Source: Pieris napi
Taxonomy: Eukaryota; Arthropoda; Insecta; Lepidoptera; Pieridae
NCBI RefSeq assembly: GCF_905475465.1
Contig: NC_062246.1
Location: forward strand, 11,434,001 to 11,498,000
Direction: 5' to 3'
Length of the DNA stretch: 64,000 nt
A program made the translations under genes and the position numbers. This document shows, in pieces, positions 23,028 through 33,499 of the stretch. The notes under the pieces were generated by a model, which saw only the letters and a list, made by a program, of their open reading frames with translations, was not told where the DNA came from and ran no database searches. Within the stretch, counting starts at the first letter, position 1, and the number at the start of each line of letters is the position of its first letter.

Positions 23028-23209
23028 ATGGAAGGTGTAACAAATAAAGCATTTGTTTTTAATGAAAATAAATGCAATGGAGACGTAGAATTCAGCATAA
23101 GCGACACAGGATTCGATTCAAGGAGATTACAGAAGTTTGAGGGCGTGTATAGAAGTATAGAAGAGAAGAAGAAGAGATCCATGAAGAACGATCTACAAGC
23201 TAGCAATTT
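23028..23209 (+). CDS. Candidate coding exon, family unknown
   Basis: An exon-shaped ORF: acceptor TACCTTACAG directly followed by ATGG, 60 codons, then a perfect donor GTAAGT at 23210. The product starts MEGVTNKAFVFNENKCNGDV and continues SISDTGFDSRR and a basic VYRSIEEKKKRSMKNDL. I recognise no domain. It ends two bases into a codon, a phase that fits the OCA2 exon at 49013 but not the next exon-like ORF (23524). It could be an exon of an unlisted gene, an alternative 5' exon, or chance. Confidence 0.3.
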
Positions 23210-23523
23210 GTAAGTATTTCAGATTATATTTTGGAAGTATTTCACGTAAAGCGCCGGAAAGTTGATAGCACAAATTGATTGAGTTGATACATTCAGATTT
23301 ATAGATTTTTTATTTTTAAGCCAGATTTATAAGAATATTTACATATAGAAGGCCCTTCATACCTAAAGTCAGTTTCCTTAATTCTCCGTACGAACAAATA
23401 CTAATAAAGAAACAACTAATAAGATCTATGAACTCACTCGAACTAATACAGAAAAAAAAGATCTATGAACTCAAAATCAAAATAAAATGTATAAACGATG
23501 TTTTGCTCACACTTTTCTTGCAG

Positions 23524-23607
23524 GAGCAAACTATTTCATTAACACGTATTAATTTTCAAACAGACACCAGTGAGAATATTGAAGACGAAACATTTGATTT
23601 CTATGTG
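23524..23607 (+). other. Second exon-like ORF, phase-incompatible
   Basis: Acceptor TTTTCTTGCAG, frame EQTISLTRINFQTDTSENIE then DETFDFY, donor GTGAGA at 23608. Joined directly to 23209 it is out of frame and reaches a stop after a few codons, so either a middle exon is missing, the locus is broken, or one is spurious. Confidence 0.2.
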
Positions 23608-24239
23608 AGATTTATACTTTGATACGCATTTAACTAAGTATGTTAGCTTCCCGAGTTATAGCGGTCGTGCATTCAAATCCCGACTATAGTTAAGTTCGGT
23701 GGCGGTTTGAAGATGTTCAAATTAATGAAACACCATGGTCGCACCGAAGTCTCAACAGTCTTTAATCTTCAATGATCTTGTTACACACTCCACCAACACC
23801 TTGCGAGGGACGAGGGAGGTGTTTGGACCCGTTCGTGGCGTATGTCCCCTCCGAGGCCCCCTTGGTATGCTGGTTTGGGCCTTCTAATACAGGGCGGTAC
23901 GAGGGCGGTCTTTTAGACTAACGTCAGGTTACATACACAGACAGAGTATCCATGAATTTTTATTTTAATGTTCGCAACAAATTTTTGTACGTTAAAGGCA
24001 ATCACAATTAACGGGAAACCGTTACTTCTTACTCCTATAAAACGAAAAGTTTAAATTTTTGGACTTAATAAACGATGATCACTTGAGACGAAATCAGTTG
24101 GAAAATAATTATCATCAAAGACCATACAACTAAGCCAAGACTACAACTAATTTCTTTATCGGACATCCTGGACATAATGCATTAGTTCGAAGTTGTGTTC
24201 TATAAAACGAATCTATGGTTAGGAAATTAAAACAAATTT

Positions 24240-24375
24240 AAAAAGTTTGGACCCTGTGGCAGTGTACCTTTAATGCTGGCAGCATTTCCTCTCTGTATTG
24301 CGATACTTATTCGTTGAGCGAGGAAAACACCAGCTCTGAATCACCGGTACTATCTATCAGGCGCCAACAAAATTT
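24240..24375 (-). mobile_element. LINE end, ISIAIQRGNAA family
   Basis: In antisense the frame reads AGVFLAQRISIAIQRGNAAS then IKGTLPQGPNFLNLF and a stop, the best preserved tip of this family in the window. Confidence 0.75.
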
Positions 24376-24389
24376 ACTATTATAATTAC

Positions 24390-25150
24390 GGTTATAGGTT
24401 AAGAATATTGTAAAATGTAAATAGTGTATATTTGTGTGTTGGAAAACATATCATATTATTTTTAATTAAACATTTTACGCCTATGAAGTAAACTCGTATT
24501 ATATAAATCAAATTAAAATTATTTTAAGTTTCCTTTTACTATAAATAGAATCTTCATCCGTTCATGATAATATGTGATGTTGAGTGTCAATTATTTATAA
24601 TAACTGTCGAGTACTGTTTTTCAAAATCTTATCTTATTTAAAAAAACGTTCTTTCATTATTAATAAGCAACTAGTTAAATATTTTGTCATGTTCATTTAT
24701 TGTGACACGAGAATTTTACAATATTCCTATCCGAAGCTTAGATTAGGATATTTATTTCGTTGATTCTGCTTTTGTCGTACGATTAAATAAATTAATATTA
24801 TTGGCCCTTTAAAAGTTAAGGTCAAATCATCTTTTTGAATTAGACCTATTAAAAAGGCACTTTTGAAAGTCAAAATTACAAGTTAAAAATATAAAAAAAT
24901 TACTCTAAAAATTTTTCGTAAAATAATATATTGTAAATTGTCATTTTCTGTTATATCTTTTGAGTAAGTTTTTAAATAAATTTTAAATGACGTCACGACA
25001 TGCTCTAAATCCATAGGCAAACACACTAACAAAACATTTAAAGACATTATAAATGTTATTTTTTATTATCACAAAGCAAAGTGTGAAGAAAAAAAAATAT
25101 TTTATGTAAATACAAGGATTTTTTCAGTAAATATACGACGATAAACATAA
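24390..25150. other. AT-rich spacer, nothing recognised
   Basis: No ORF, RNA gene or clear repeat that I can support. Confidence 0.5.
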
Positions 25151-25159
25151 CAATCATGA

Positions 25160-25338
25160 CTTTGGTGTTGTTGACATAGAACAGGGGGTAAACGTTAAGT
25201 AATACTGTCGCCTATGGTCACTCTCAATGCCAGAGGACTCGCTAGTGCATTGCCGGCCTTTTAAAAATAGGTGCTCTTTTCTTGAAATTTAAGTCGAATT
25301 GGTTCAGAAACACTTCAGTGGGCAGCTGGTTGTGGTGC
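25160..25338 (-). repeat. WNQLP-type LINE tail, left arm of a head-to-head pair
   Basis: ATAGAACAGGGGGTAAACG, GCATTGCCGGCCTTTTAAAA, GTCGAATTGGTTCAGAAAC, GTGGGCAGCTGGTTGTGG. Confidence 0.7.
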
Positions 25339-25552
25339 ACCACCACTATGTGGAACCAGCTGAAGTACCTACTGAAGTATTTCCGAACCAGACATAGGGT
25401 CCTTCAAGAAAAGAGCGTCCAATTCTTAACGGGCCGGCAGCGTGCTTGCGAGCCTTGGTAGTTCGAGAGTCCATGGGCGGCGGTATCACTTAACATCAGG
25501 TGAGCCTCCTGTCCATTTACCTCCTGTCCATTTACCTCCTGTAACATAAAAA
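25339..25552 (+). repeat. WNQLP-type LINE tail, right arm
   Basis: CACCACCACTATGTGGAACC, AGGGTCCTTCAAGAAAAGAG, GGGCGGCGGTATCACTTAAC. Ends with a tandem of GTCCATTTACCTCCT. Together with 25160-25338 it forms a ~390-bp imperfect palindrome. Confidence 0.7.
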
Positions 25553-25839
25553 AAAACAACTCCTCTGAACACTCTCCATGGTAAACGCGGTAGAAGATCC
25601 CACATCTCTACGCAACGCCAAGGGATCAAGTCACTTTCCATAAAGTCGTAATACACATAAAGAGTTGCTCCGCTGCATTAAGTAGTCATAAGTTCATTTA
25701 TATAGTACCTATATACATAATTTATGTATCTTCGACGTTATTGTGCAGCAATAATTTTCCATAACTAATTCTAACTTCATTGATAACATTGCATGTTGAT
25801 AAAAAATGCGCTATTTTTATTTGTCAAGCTAGTCTCAGA

Positions 25840-26127
25840 AAGCGCGCGAAACACAGCGAACGTGTGCTCGTAAACATTCGAATTTCGAATAATAAAAACA
25901 AAAGAGGTTTTTTGCGCGGATAGCGTTTGTTTTCGTGAGTTTATTGTTTATGTTTTACAAAAATTTGTTGGAATGTTGCCAGTTTGCTTTTGAATGGATT
26001 ATTTTAAATGCAGCGACGCGTTTTCTGCTATTTTATTGAGTGAAGTGTTTTATCATTTTTATCGCTATCAACTAATTAGTATGTTTTGATTAGAAAACAT
26101 AAGGCATAATTTTAAAGATAACTCAAG
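25840..26127 (+). other. Possible untranslated first exon (weak)
   Basis: A less AT-rich patch (AAAGCGCGCGAAACACAGCG) is followed by sequence without long ORFs and a good donor at CTCAAG|GTATGA (26128). It could be a non-coding exon for OCA2 or another gene; no promoter motif is certain. Confidence 0.15.
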
Positions 26128-26794
26128 GTATGAATAATTTATGCTCTAAATATATTTACAACCAAATATTCTACATTATTTTGTATAAATTATAATATAT
26201 GCTTACACAAATTGATAGAAGTCCAAATTACCTTTAAAAGGAAATATGTTTTTGTTTTTTAAATAAAAAACAGAAAAAGGCAGAAAAAAACAAAACAAAC
26301 AAGGTATTAAATTCGAGAGGTTATTGACCTCACTATATGTGTACATAATACACACACAGTTTTGCGTCTTTTTTAAGGCAGACATACATATATGAAATAG
26401 GTAATGTTTCTGGAAGTCTTTATACATTGCATAGTTGTCATGGAAATTATTTTTAACGCGTAAAAAAATCAATATTTTTTGCAATTTGATGCTAAACAAT
26501 ACGCTTATTTTATGGGCAATAAACATTACTAAGCTGAACAGTATATTTTTAATCAAGCAATCTTTTTGTATACGTAATTAGTAAATAAGTTTAATTTATT
26601 AATCGGTTGAAATTATAAAAACCTTTTCTATTAATAAATTCGAAATGTAATTCCGAATCAATCACTTAGGTTATTCTATTGATTATAAATATTATTCAAT
26701 CATGCTACATACGTATAATTTACTTAAACTTTTTTATTTACAATTTTCTTAACCCACAAAGTAGGTAATAATAAAAATAATTAAAAAGAAATTT

Positions 26795-26840
26795 AAAAAG
26801 TTTGGTCCCTGTGACAGTGTTCCTTTAACGCTGGCAAATT
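26795..26840 (-). repeat. LINE end, ISIAIQRGNAA family, short tip
   Basis: AATTTAAAAAGTTTGGTCCC then TGTGACAGTG; same 3' tip as 24240-24375. Confidence 0.55.
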
Positions 26841-27259
26841 ATAATTATAATTATTCATTATTTAATTTACAAATAGCAAGACATTGCATATTAGAACAGA
26901 TTACGAAATGACATATCCTAATAATGACTTACTAAAGTAACACACAGGAGGCTGCGCAGTCATTTTTCTTACTATACACACATACAAACCATTATAAGGG
27001 AAGAAAGCTGAATCTGACTTCCGTAAAAATTCACTTAATTCTGTTGTCAATAGTAACTTGAATTGGTTATGTCAGTTAAGAGATCTAAAATTACATTGTA
27101 AAGAAATTCAAAAAGGCGTATGTACGCCTTTTTTAACTTGGTTAACAGTTTATTACAAAAGTTTCCAGCAACACTGTACCATTCTAGAGGATTGGATAAT
27201 CGTATGTCATACAAAGAGCAGAAGGCTGGGAAACCAACTATTAGAATATTTCTTAAAGA

Positions 27260-27500
27260 TTGAGCACGAGCACTGTGGCTTTAGCGTAGGACTCCCATCT
27301 CTGACGTCGTAGATTCGTTCCCCGGCTGTGCACCGAACGGTGTAGGAAACATCGTTCTTGCCTTATACCCAAAAAATCGACGGCGTGACGGCACAGGAAG
27401 CTGATCACCTACTTGCCTATTCGTTTGACAAATCATGTAACAAATAAAGTAATATAAGGCTAAAAATTATTCCACAAAATCTCCACTGATTTATTTTATG
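27260..27500 (+). mobile_element. tRNA-derived SINE, degraded
   Basis: Head GTGGCTTTAGCGTAGGACTC with worn B box GATTCGTTCCCC, and body CGACGGCGTGACGGCACAGG. Confidence 0.65.
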
Positions 27501-27774
27501 GGCCGTTGGTTGGTGACGCTTAGTTGGTCTCATATCTGGTTAAAGTTTATTCGTATTTTTTTTTTTGCATTTCAATAAATGCAATTCTTCTTTTTCTTTC
27601 TGATCTGAGCTCTTTTAACACGAACGTAAACCTCGTTTATTAATCTACCCGGTTTGTTTAACGATAATTAGCATATTAACGTCATTACTATCAATATATA
27701 TTATCGCAAATTGCTGTACAGTTAGGAGCATTTATAAAAATAATATATTTATTTATTAAAAAGAAAATCAAAAC

Positions 27775-27825
27775 AAATTTAAAAAGTTTGGTCCCTGTGG
27801 CAGCGTACCTTTAACATTTGGTTTT
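27775..27825 (-). repeat. LINE end, ISIAIQRGNAA family, short tip
   Basis: AAATTTAAAAAGTTTGGTCC then CTGTGGCAGCGTACC. Confidence 0.55.
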
Positions 27826-27879
27826 TGGGTCCTGTGTACAAAATAAATGAATTTTATTTATTTATTAACACTTCGTTGC

Positions 27880-28000
27880 ATTACAATATAAAAGTTGAAC
27901 ATAATTAAATGAAAAGGAGGGCAACTGGCGGCCGTATCGCTTTCGAGCGATCTCTACCAGGCAACCACTGCGAGAGTAAAAAAAATGTATTAAATAAGAT
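27880..28000. repeat. Interspersed repeat shared with 46010-46110
   Basis: GGGCAACTGGCGGCCGTATC and GAGCGATCTCTACCAGGCAA; the second copy has GCAACGGGCGGCTTTCG and GCGATCTCTTCCAGGCAA. Confidence 0.5.
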
Positions 28001-28317
28001 AAGGTAGGCAAGAAGTGCAGAAATGCATATTACATATAGTTATTAAGAAAAAACAAACTAAACTAATAAAAGGATACATGAAAAATAAAAAGTAAAAAGT
28101 GCACATGAATCACGATAATTTAAGATCAGTCTTATTTAATACTTAATATATACGTAACTTAAACTTTCGTAAGTACTGTATATACATTATACATACATCG
28201 AATTGAAGAATGTAATGAGTATATTGAATCATTTATTCATACCTAAACATAACACGCATATTATTTTATATTTTTTATATTTTTTTTATTAAAAAATAAT
28301 AAAAAGAAAATAAAGAC

Positions 28318-28450
28318 AAATTTAAAAAGTTTGGTCCCTGTGGCAGTGTAGGTACCTTTAACGCTGGCAGCTTTTCCTCGCTGTATTGCGATACTTATTT
28401 GTTGACCGAGGAAAGCAACAGCTCGGGTCACCGGTACTATCTATCTAAGA
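28318..28450 (-). mobile_element. LINE end, ISIAIQRGNAA family
   Basis: AAATTTAAAAAGTTTGGTCC through CGCTGTATTGCGATACTTAT to CGGTACTATCTATC; antisense copy of the same tip. Confidence 0.7.
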
Positions 28451-28499
28451 ATGTAATCATAATCGAAAATATCTAGAAAACAATAATTGTTTCAAGCCG

Positions 28500-28700
28500 A
28501 CACAAAAGAAAACTATCTACTTAAAAATAGGGGTTGATCGTAGAGAGGTGAAAATTAATGGTTGTATGTATTTTTGTTTGATCACCCTTAACATTTAGAT
28601 GTTGTACGATTCTCAGACTTACTGAATATACATAAAAAATTGAATTAAAATCGAGAATTTTATATATTAGATGTAATAGATATTGTCAAAAAACTGCAGT
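28500..28700 (+). repeat. Interspersed repeat, TCTCAGACTTACTGAATAT family
   Basis: AATAGGGGTTGATCGTAGAG, ATTCTCAGACTTACTGAATA and end GAGAATTTTATATATTAGA. Longer copies are at 47660-48090 and 56285-56720, and an antisense copy at 63455-63690. Confidence 0.6.
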
Positions 28701-28837
28701 TACAAGAAATTATTCCCGACTGATTCTGCATATTACATAGTTTTTGTACTATGTGCGCCCAACTTAACAAGTAATTTAAACTAATTGTCTAAAGAGGAAT
28801 TTTATAGAAAATATTATTAATTATATGTACGTATAAT

Positions 28838-28890
28838 TAGTCTGTAGAGTCTAGGAAGAAAGTTCGCGTATACACGTGCAGGAAAAGTAC
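28838..28890 (+). repeat. Short repeat shared with 30410-30480
   Basis: Both contain GAAAGTTCGCGTATA(C/T)ACGTGCAGGAA after GTCTGTAGAGTC. Confidence 0.5.
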
Positions 28891-29127
28891 TACTTCTAGC
28901 ATCTAATCTGCCAAAGCTTACACGACAAAAGATACTTATTTATTAAGAAAAAGTAAATAATGACTTCATAATATGAGAGAGAGAATGAGTGTTGGGTGCG
29001 GGTGTATATTAGTGTGTGTGTGTGGGTGTAAGTGACATCATTTTTGAAAGAGTTGCGAGGGGAATTCAATATGTATAGTGTTGAAAAAATGTCAGGCCAA
29101 GTGCAGGTATCCGATTTTAGTGTAGTT

Positions 29128-29470
29128 ATGAAATGTAATAATAATAATAATTTATTTATTGCAAGAATATGGTACAAAATGTTAAGGTGATACAATCGTA
29201 AATCGTTCGCATATTCTGCCACACAATGGCGCGCAAATTTGTCTTAAGGAATTTTTACATTATTAGTCAAAGTCAATTCATATATTATACATTATATCAT
29301 TAAATTTATATCAATTACAGTGTCTCAAACAAATAATCGTTAATTGAATAGTACATTTTATCTAAAAGTAATACACTAGTCGTTTTTTAAAGACTCTAGA
29401 CGGAAGATCTTCTAATTCTTTTGGTAATTTATTGTAAACTTTAATTGCCATACAAAAGGAGGAACACGCG
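29128..29470 (-). mobile_element. LINE 3' end, (ATT)n-tailed family
   Basis: Reverse copy of 18970-19310: AATAATAATAATAATTTATT, CACACAATGGCGCGCAAATT, AAAGACTCTAGACGGAAGAT. Confidence 0.75.
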
Positions 29471-29878
29471 ACAAAACTGATACATACAGAACACAGGTTA
29501 AACTCCTGATAATGAATACATTTGTCTAGTTCACTGTACATATAAAGATATGTTATGCTAGATAATTATTTATGAGCAATAAACACGACACAAGAGATTT
29601 TCACACTCTTACCATAAATTTAAATTGTGTTTTAGTTATTGTATTTAACACGTGTTACTATTCTACTATACCTTGAAATACAGTCACGAGGACATTCAGT
29701 AATTATGAAGTTGAATTGACTTGTTGGTTTCGTATGAGGTTTCTACGGGCTTCTCTTCTCGATAGAAGAGAAGTTCTTGACAGTTCCAGCTTTCAGGTTG
29801 TGGTGTAGCTTTTGTGTGTTACATTTATTAATATCTTTCCCGAAATTACTTATTACATATACATATCAGCGCAACAAA

Positions 29879-29936
29879 ATGTTAAGACATGTTTTCTTCG
29901 CTGTATGGGCAAACTTAATTTCGTATATGGACCAAC
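29879..29936 (+). other. Exon-like ATG segment with consensus donor (weak)
   Basis: MLRHVFFAVWANLISYMDQ, then one base of a codon and GTAAGT. Its phase matches the acceptor of OCA2 exon 2 (48408), so it could be an alternative first coding exon. There is no homology support. Confidence 0.15.
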
Positions 29937-30026
29937 GTAAGTACCGTATCTTAAAAATGTATTGGTTTACGTATAAGAGTCACTTATAAAATTCTCGTTT
30001 CTGAATTTTATATATTAGACTAGCAG

Positions 30027-30390
30027 ACCGGCCAAGCGTTGCTGTGGCTAAGGTTTTTGTTATATTACATAGTAGCAAACTATTCAAGGGAAACGGTTGG
30101 AGAACACCAGTCATAGGGATCACCATGCTTTTTTGGTGGTTATGCCATTAAATTGTAGCTTATGTGAAACGTTGGTACTTTCAACACAGCGCCCATCTGT
30201 TAGAATTGTGACTATCAAATAATAAACAAATATTTTGCAATAAAATAAGATTGCGGGTATAAATTGAGATGTAAGCTATTCTTTTAAGTTGGATCAAACT
30301 ACACACGGTGTGCAAATTTGATTGATATCGGTTCGGTAGTTTAGGAGTCCATAGCGGACAATTAACGTGACACGTAATTTATATATATTA
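30027..30390 (+). repeat. Interspersed repeat, antisense relative at 43795-43905
   Basis: Starts CTAGCAGACCGGCCAAGCGT and contains GTAGTTTAGGAGTCCATAGC, which recurs inverted as GCTATGGACTCCTAAACTAC. Non-coding. Confidence 0.55.
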
Positions 30391-30525
30391 AGAAGATATA
30401 TACGAGATTATAGTCTGTAGAGTCCATAACGAATATTGTCAGATCGTGGGAGAAAGTTCGCGTATATACGTGCAGGAATAAAAATATATTTGCCCCCTGT
30501 TCTATAAAAAAAAATCATACTCTAA

Positions 30526-30710
30526 AGCGGGCCATAGACGGACCGCATGTTGCAGTCAAGACCGACTGCAACATGCGGTCGCCGCACGGCGATCTGCAGT
30601 TTCCATACTAAATTCATATTCGCAATACACGGACCGCTCGAGCAGTTCCTGAGCAAACCGCATGTTGCAGTCGGTCTTGACTGCAACATGCGGTCCGTCT
30701 ATGGCCCGCT
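30526..30710. mobile_element. 185-bp Harbinger-like MITE with TAA target duplication
   Basis: Flanked by TAA on both sides (30523-30525, 30711-30713). Ends AGCGGGCCATAGACGGACCG and its inverse are perfect for about 54 bp. Each arm also contains a self-complementary segment (CCGCATGTTGCAGTC ... GACTGCAACATGCGG). A 3-bp TWA-type duplication is characteristic of PIF/Harbinger elements. The ORF across it is an artefact. Confidence 0.8.
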
Positions 30711-30839
30711 TAAGGGTATCTCTTCAAATGTATTAAAAATAGTCACTGAAAAAACGGTAAAATTTCAATTCAAAAGTCTGTATCACAAAATAAAAAAAAT
30801 ATTTTATATCCTTCAGTAATAAATTAATATTATAAAATT

Positions 30840-31393
30840 ACAGTTATTAAAATGACATAATGTGTGAATTTTTAATTAGGGTCGGGCCGGGTGTGGCTGT
30901 AATTACCTTCAAGGGTAATGAGTAGACATGCCAATGCCGAACCCATAACAGAGCATAGGGTTTGGGAGCTTCTATTAACCAATACTACAAACCCTCAAAT
31001 TAGGGGTACTTATTTTATTCTTAATCGAACTCAGTTGCGCTACCCTTTTTTTAATATCCAAGGTGCAAATGCATTTGCGCACCCCCTGCCCCCAAAAGTT
31101 GCAGGGGTATGTGGAGCTCGACCCACAGTAGTATCTCTGCTATTCAAGGACTGGGTAAGCAATACCCATTAAATCCAATTCGAGTAGTTCCGAGGTCCCG
31201 ACGTCGCTCTTGCATTCCGGAATATCAACGGTATGTTACGCTCAAAAACCTCTGGTGCAATACACACTACAAAGGTAGGAGATGGGCGTATCTTCTCCTA
31301 TTTACTCCGCGTCTTTTAACCCCACGATTTGTCCTAAAGCGCTCCCCGTTTTTGTCATCATGTTTTTAGTAGAGGCCAGCCGGAGGCATTTTC
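30840..31393. other. GC-richer intergenic segment, unidentified
   Basis: Less AT-rich than the surroundings, with overlapping short ORFs but no recognised domain. It continues past the hAT-like insertion at 31402 into 32005 onwards, so it pre-dates that insertion. Confidence 0.35.
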
Positions 31394-31401
31394 GGGTCTA
31401 A

Positions 31402-31996
31402 TAGTGTTGCCCAACGTCGGTCTTGACTGATAACTGACCTGAAACTGAAACCTGCAAGACTTGAGCAAGACAAGACTTAAGCCTGAAAGACTCTCTTGAG
31501 GGCTCGTCTTACAGTCGACAAGACAAACTGAGATTTGGGCGTTATTAACGCCCGAACCCAATAACCTATCTCAATCCATAATGCACCATCTGGGGTAGTA
31601 ATCTTAAACCAAATGTTGTAAAAGTGTGCCAATAACCAATCGACGGATTGTAATAGCCATCTGTCGATACAAGCTATCCATGGGAGGTCGGATCGGTGTC
31701 TGTCGATAGACCTTTGTATGAAAATGACAGTTGACGAAAGCTCAATTTCAACAGTTATTTATTTTAACAGATTTTAACTTACACTAGTTTTTAAATAATT
31801 AGAAAAACTGTTTGTTATGTTTTAAACATACACATGAATATTTTATAATAATAGGCTAATAGGAATTTGCAAGGCTTTCGAGACTCTTGCTGGAAACCAA
31901 GACTGAAAGCGCAATACCAAGACCAGGTGTATTAACGTAAGACCAAGACCAAGACTGGCCTAGGTCTCGTCTTGGTCTTGCATTTGGGCAACACGA
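31402..31996. mobile_element. 595-bp non-autonomous hAT-like element, 8-bp TSD
   Basis: The octamer GGGTCTAA occurs at 31394-31401 and 31997-32004, directly flanking ends TAGTGTTGCCCAA and TTGGGCAACACGA (inverted). Subterminal CAAGACCAAGAC-type repeats occur on both sides. The 8-bp duplication and short TIR fit the hAT superfamily. No transposase frame. Confidence 0.8.
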
Positions 31997-32252
31997 GGGT
32001 CTAAGAAAGATTTCTTTACAATGTTTGTTCACGACACGGGCAAGTGCTACTAATCGTAGGTATTTTGTCCAATGTAATATATAATATCATGTTGGCAAGT
32101 TTCTTAAAACCCATTGCAAGGATTGAGTCGTTATCTGTTGTGTACAGAGCTGTAATCACTATTCAGAATGTTTATATTAGGTCCTAACATATGAAATTAT
32201 TTATACCATTGCTATCTCACTTTTGCCATCTTATAGGTAGAATCACGCTACT

Positions 32253-32452
32253 GCCCTGCGATTCTGTAACTCACTTTTCGAACTCACACAGCGGTTTTCG
32301 CATCGGCGGTCGCTCTCAAATGAGTCATGAAGCAGTAATATTATGATTTGGCATTCTGAAAAGGTGGGAGCTTGTAGTTTATTGTTTATTAGAATGCCAA
32401 ATCATAAAATGACTGCTTCACTACTGAAAAGTGAGTTACAGAATCGCAGGGC
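32253..32452. mobile_element. 200-bp MITE, copy A
   Basis: Ends GCCCTGCGATTCTGTAACTC and its inverse; inner inverted repeat ATGATTTGGCATTCT / AGAATGCCAAATCAT around a ~33-base loop. A second copy is at 62480-62669 with the loop inverted. Confidence 0.8.
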
Positions 32453-32752
32453 TGTACGAAACGGTATCACGCTGTATTTGTATTTATATTGACGAACCAT
32501 CTTTTATCTTGCAATTCGCCTCTGTAGTTGTGCAATGCAAACAATGACACCATTGTAGGCAATTCAGTTTTACTATGAATAAACCATAAGCAACATGGAG
32601 AGACTATTAAAAATTGTTTATGCACTTGCTGAATTGCATTCTATATATGTTACATACTTATATATTCGTCACACGTGACTTCTTAAACGTACTGAAGAGT
32701 TTATGCTTACTTTATATTTAAAAAATCATACTACTAACTATATATTAAATAA

Positions 32753-32885
32753 ATCAGTGGCGCTACCTTTTTAGGTCTGGGCTTCAGAGCACTGTTTGAT
32801 GATCATTTGTCAATCTGATAGGCAAGTGCCAGTCTTCTGAGCCTGTCACACGCCGTCTACTTTGGGCCTATGAAATTGTGGAATT
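32753..32885 (-). mobile_element. tRNA-derived SINE body fragment
   Basis: CAGTGGCGCTACCTTTTTAG, GTCAATCTGATAGGCAAGTG and CACACGCCGTCTACTTTGGG in antisense; head absent. Confidence 0.65.
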
Positions 32886-33297
32886 TATGAAAGCCGGGAA
32901 TACATACATATGTACATAGGAAACACTCCCTTGGTGTCTGTGCGTAGAAATATGTACCGTAGAAAAAGATCATGGTACCACATTAGCCATATACTTTAAG
33001 TCACATAGACACGTGGCATTATAAACAGTAACGTCAAAATACAACTTTCAAATTTCAGTAAATTTTTTCGTGTATTTCAGAGCACAAATTTATGTGAAAT
33101 CTCTTCTTGCAAATATTCCAATGAAATAACCGAAAACGCTGCGCTTTTGCAAAAACTGAAAATATATATTTTAGGTAGAATCTTAATAGTGTCTCAGAAA
33201 CTAAATTATACGCATAAAAACAAACGGGTTTTGAAGTGAAAATTGTTTTGAAACTAAATACTCTGAAGTGCTCTGTGTGTGACTCTCTTATGTTCCA

Positions 33298-33499
33298 ATG
33301 GATAAACTGTTGAAAAAAGTTAAAGATTGGCGGAGTGTCTCCAGAAATGCTGAACCGGAGCTCAGTAGGAGTCAGTATTCCCTGGTTTCCACGGGCGAGC
33401 TGACAGCAGAGGCCCTTCAGGTCTGGCTGAAGTTGCCGAGGAAGATAAAGTATGATCCGGACCTGGAGCCCTTTCAGAAGAGATACGAGAAAGAAATCG
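33298..33499 (+). CDS. Oca2: Oca2 coding exon 1
   Basis: ATG after TATGTTCCA, 67 codons plus one base, donor GTAAGT. The polar cytosolic N-terminus starts MDKLLKKVKDWRSVSRN and ends EPFQKRYEKEI. Phase fits exon 2 exactly. A usable acceptor at 33079-33080 (GTATTTCAG) suggests a 5' UTR exon part 33081-33297. Linked to the gene by phase, strand and ORF quality, not by homology. Confidence 0.7.

Noticed and set aside
26203..26556. 117-codon antisense ORF
   Set aside because: Composition is Phe/Ile/Lys/Asn-rich as expected from AT-rich non-coding DNA; no domain.
30547..30819. 90-codon ORF over the Harbinger-like MITE
   Set aside because: The repeated CNMR(S) peptide is simply the inverted repeat read through; not a gene.
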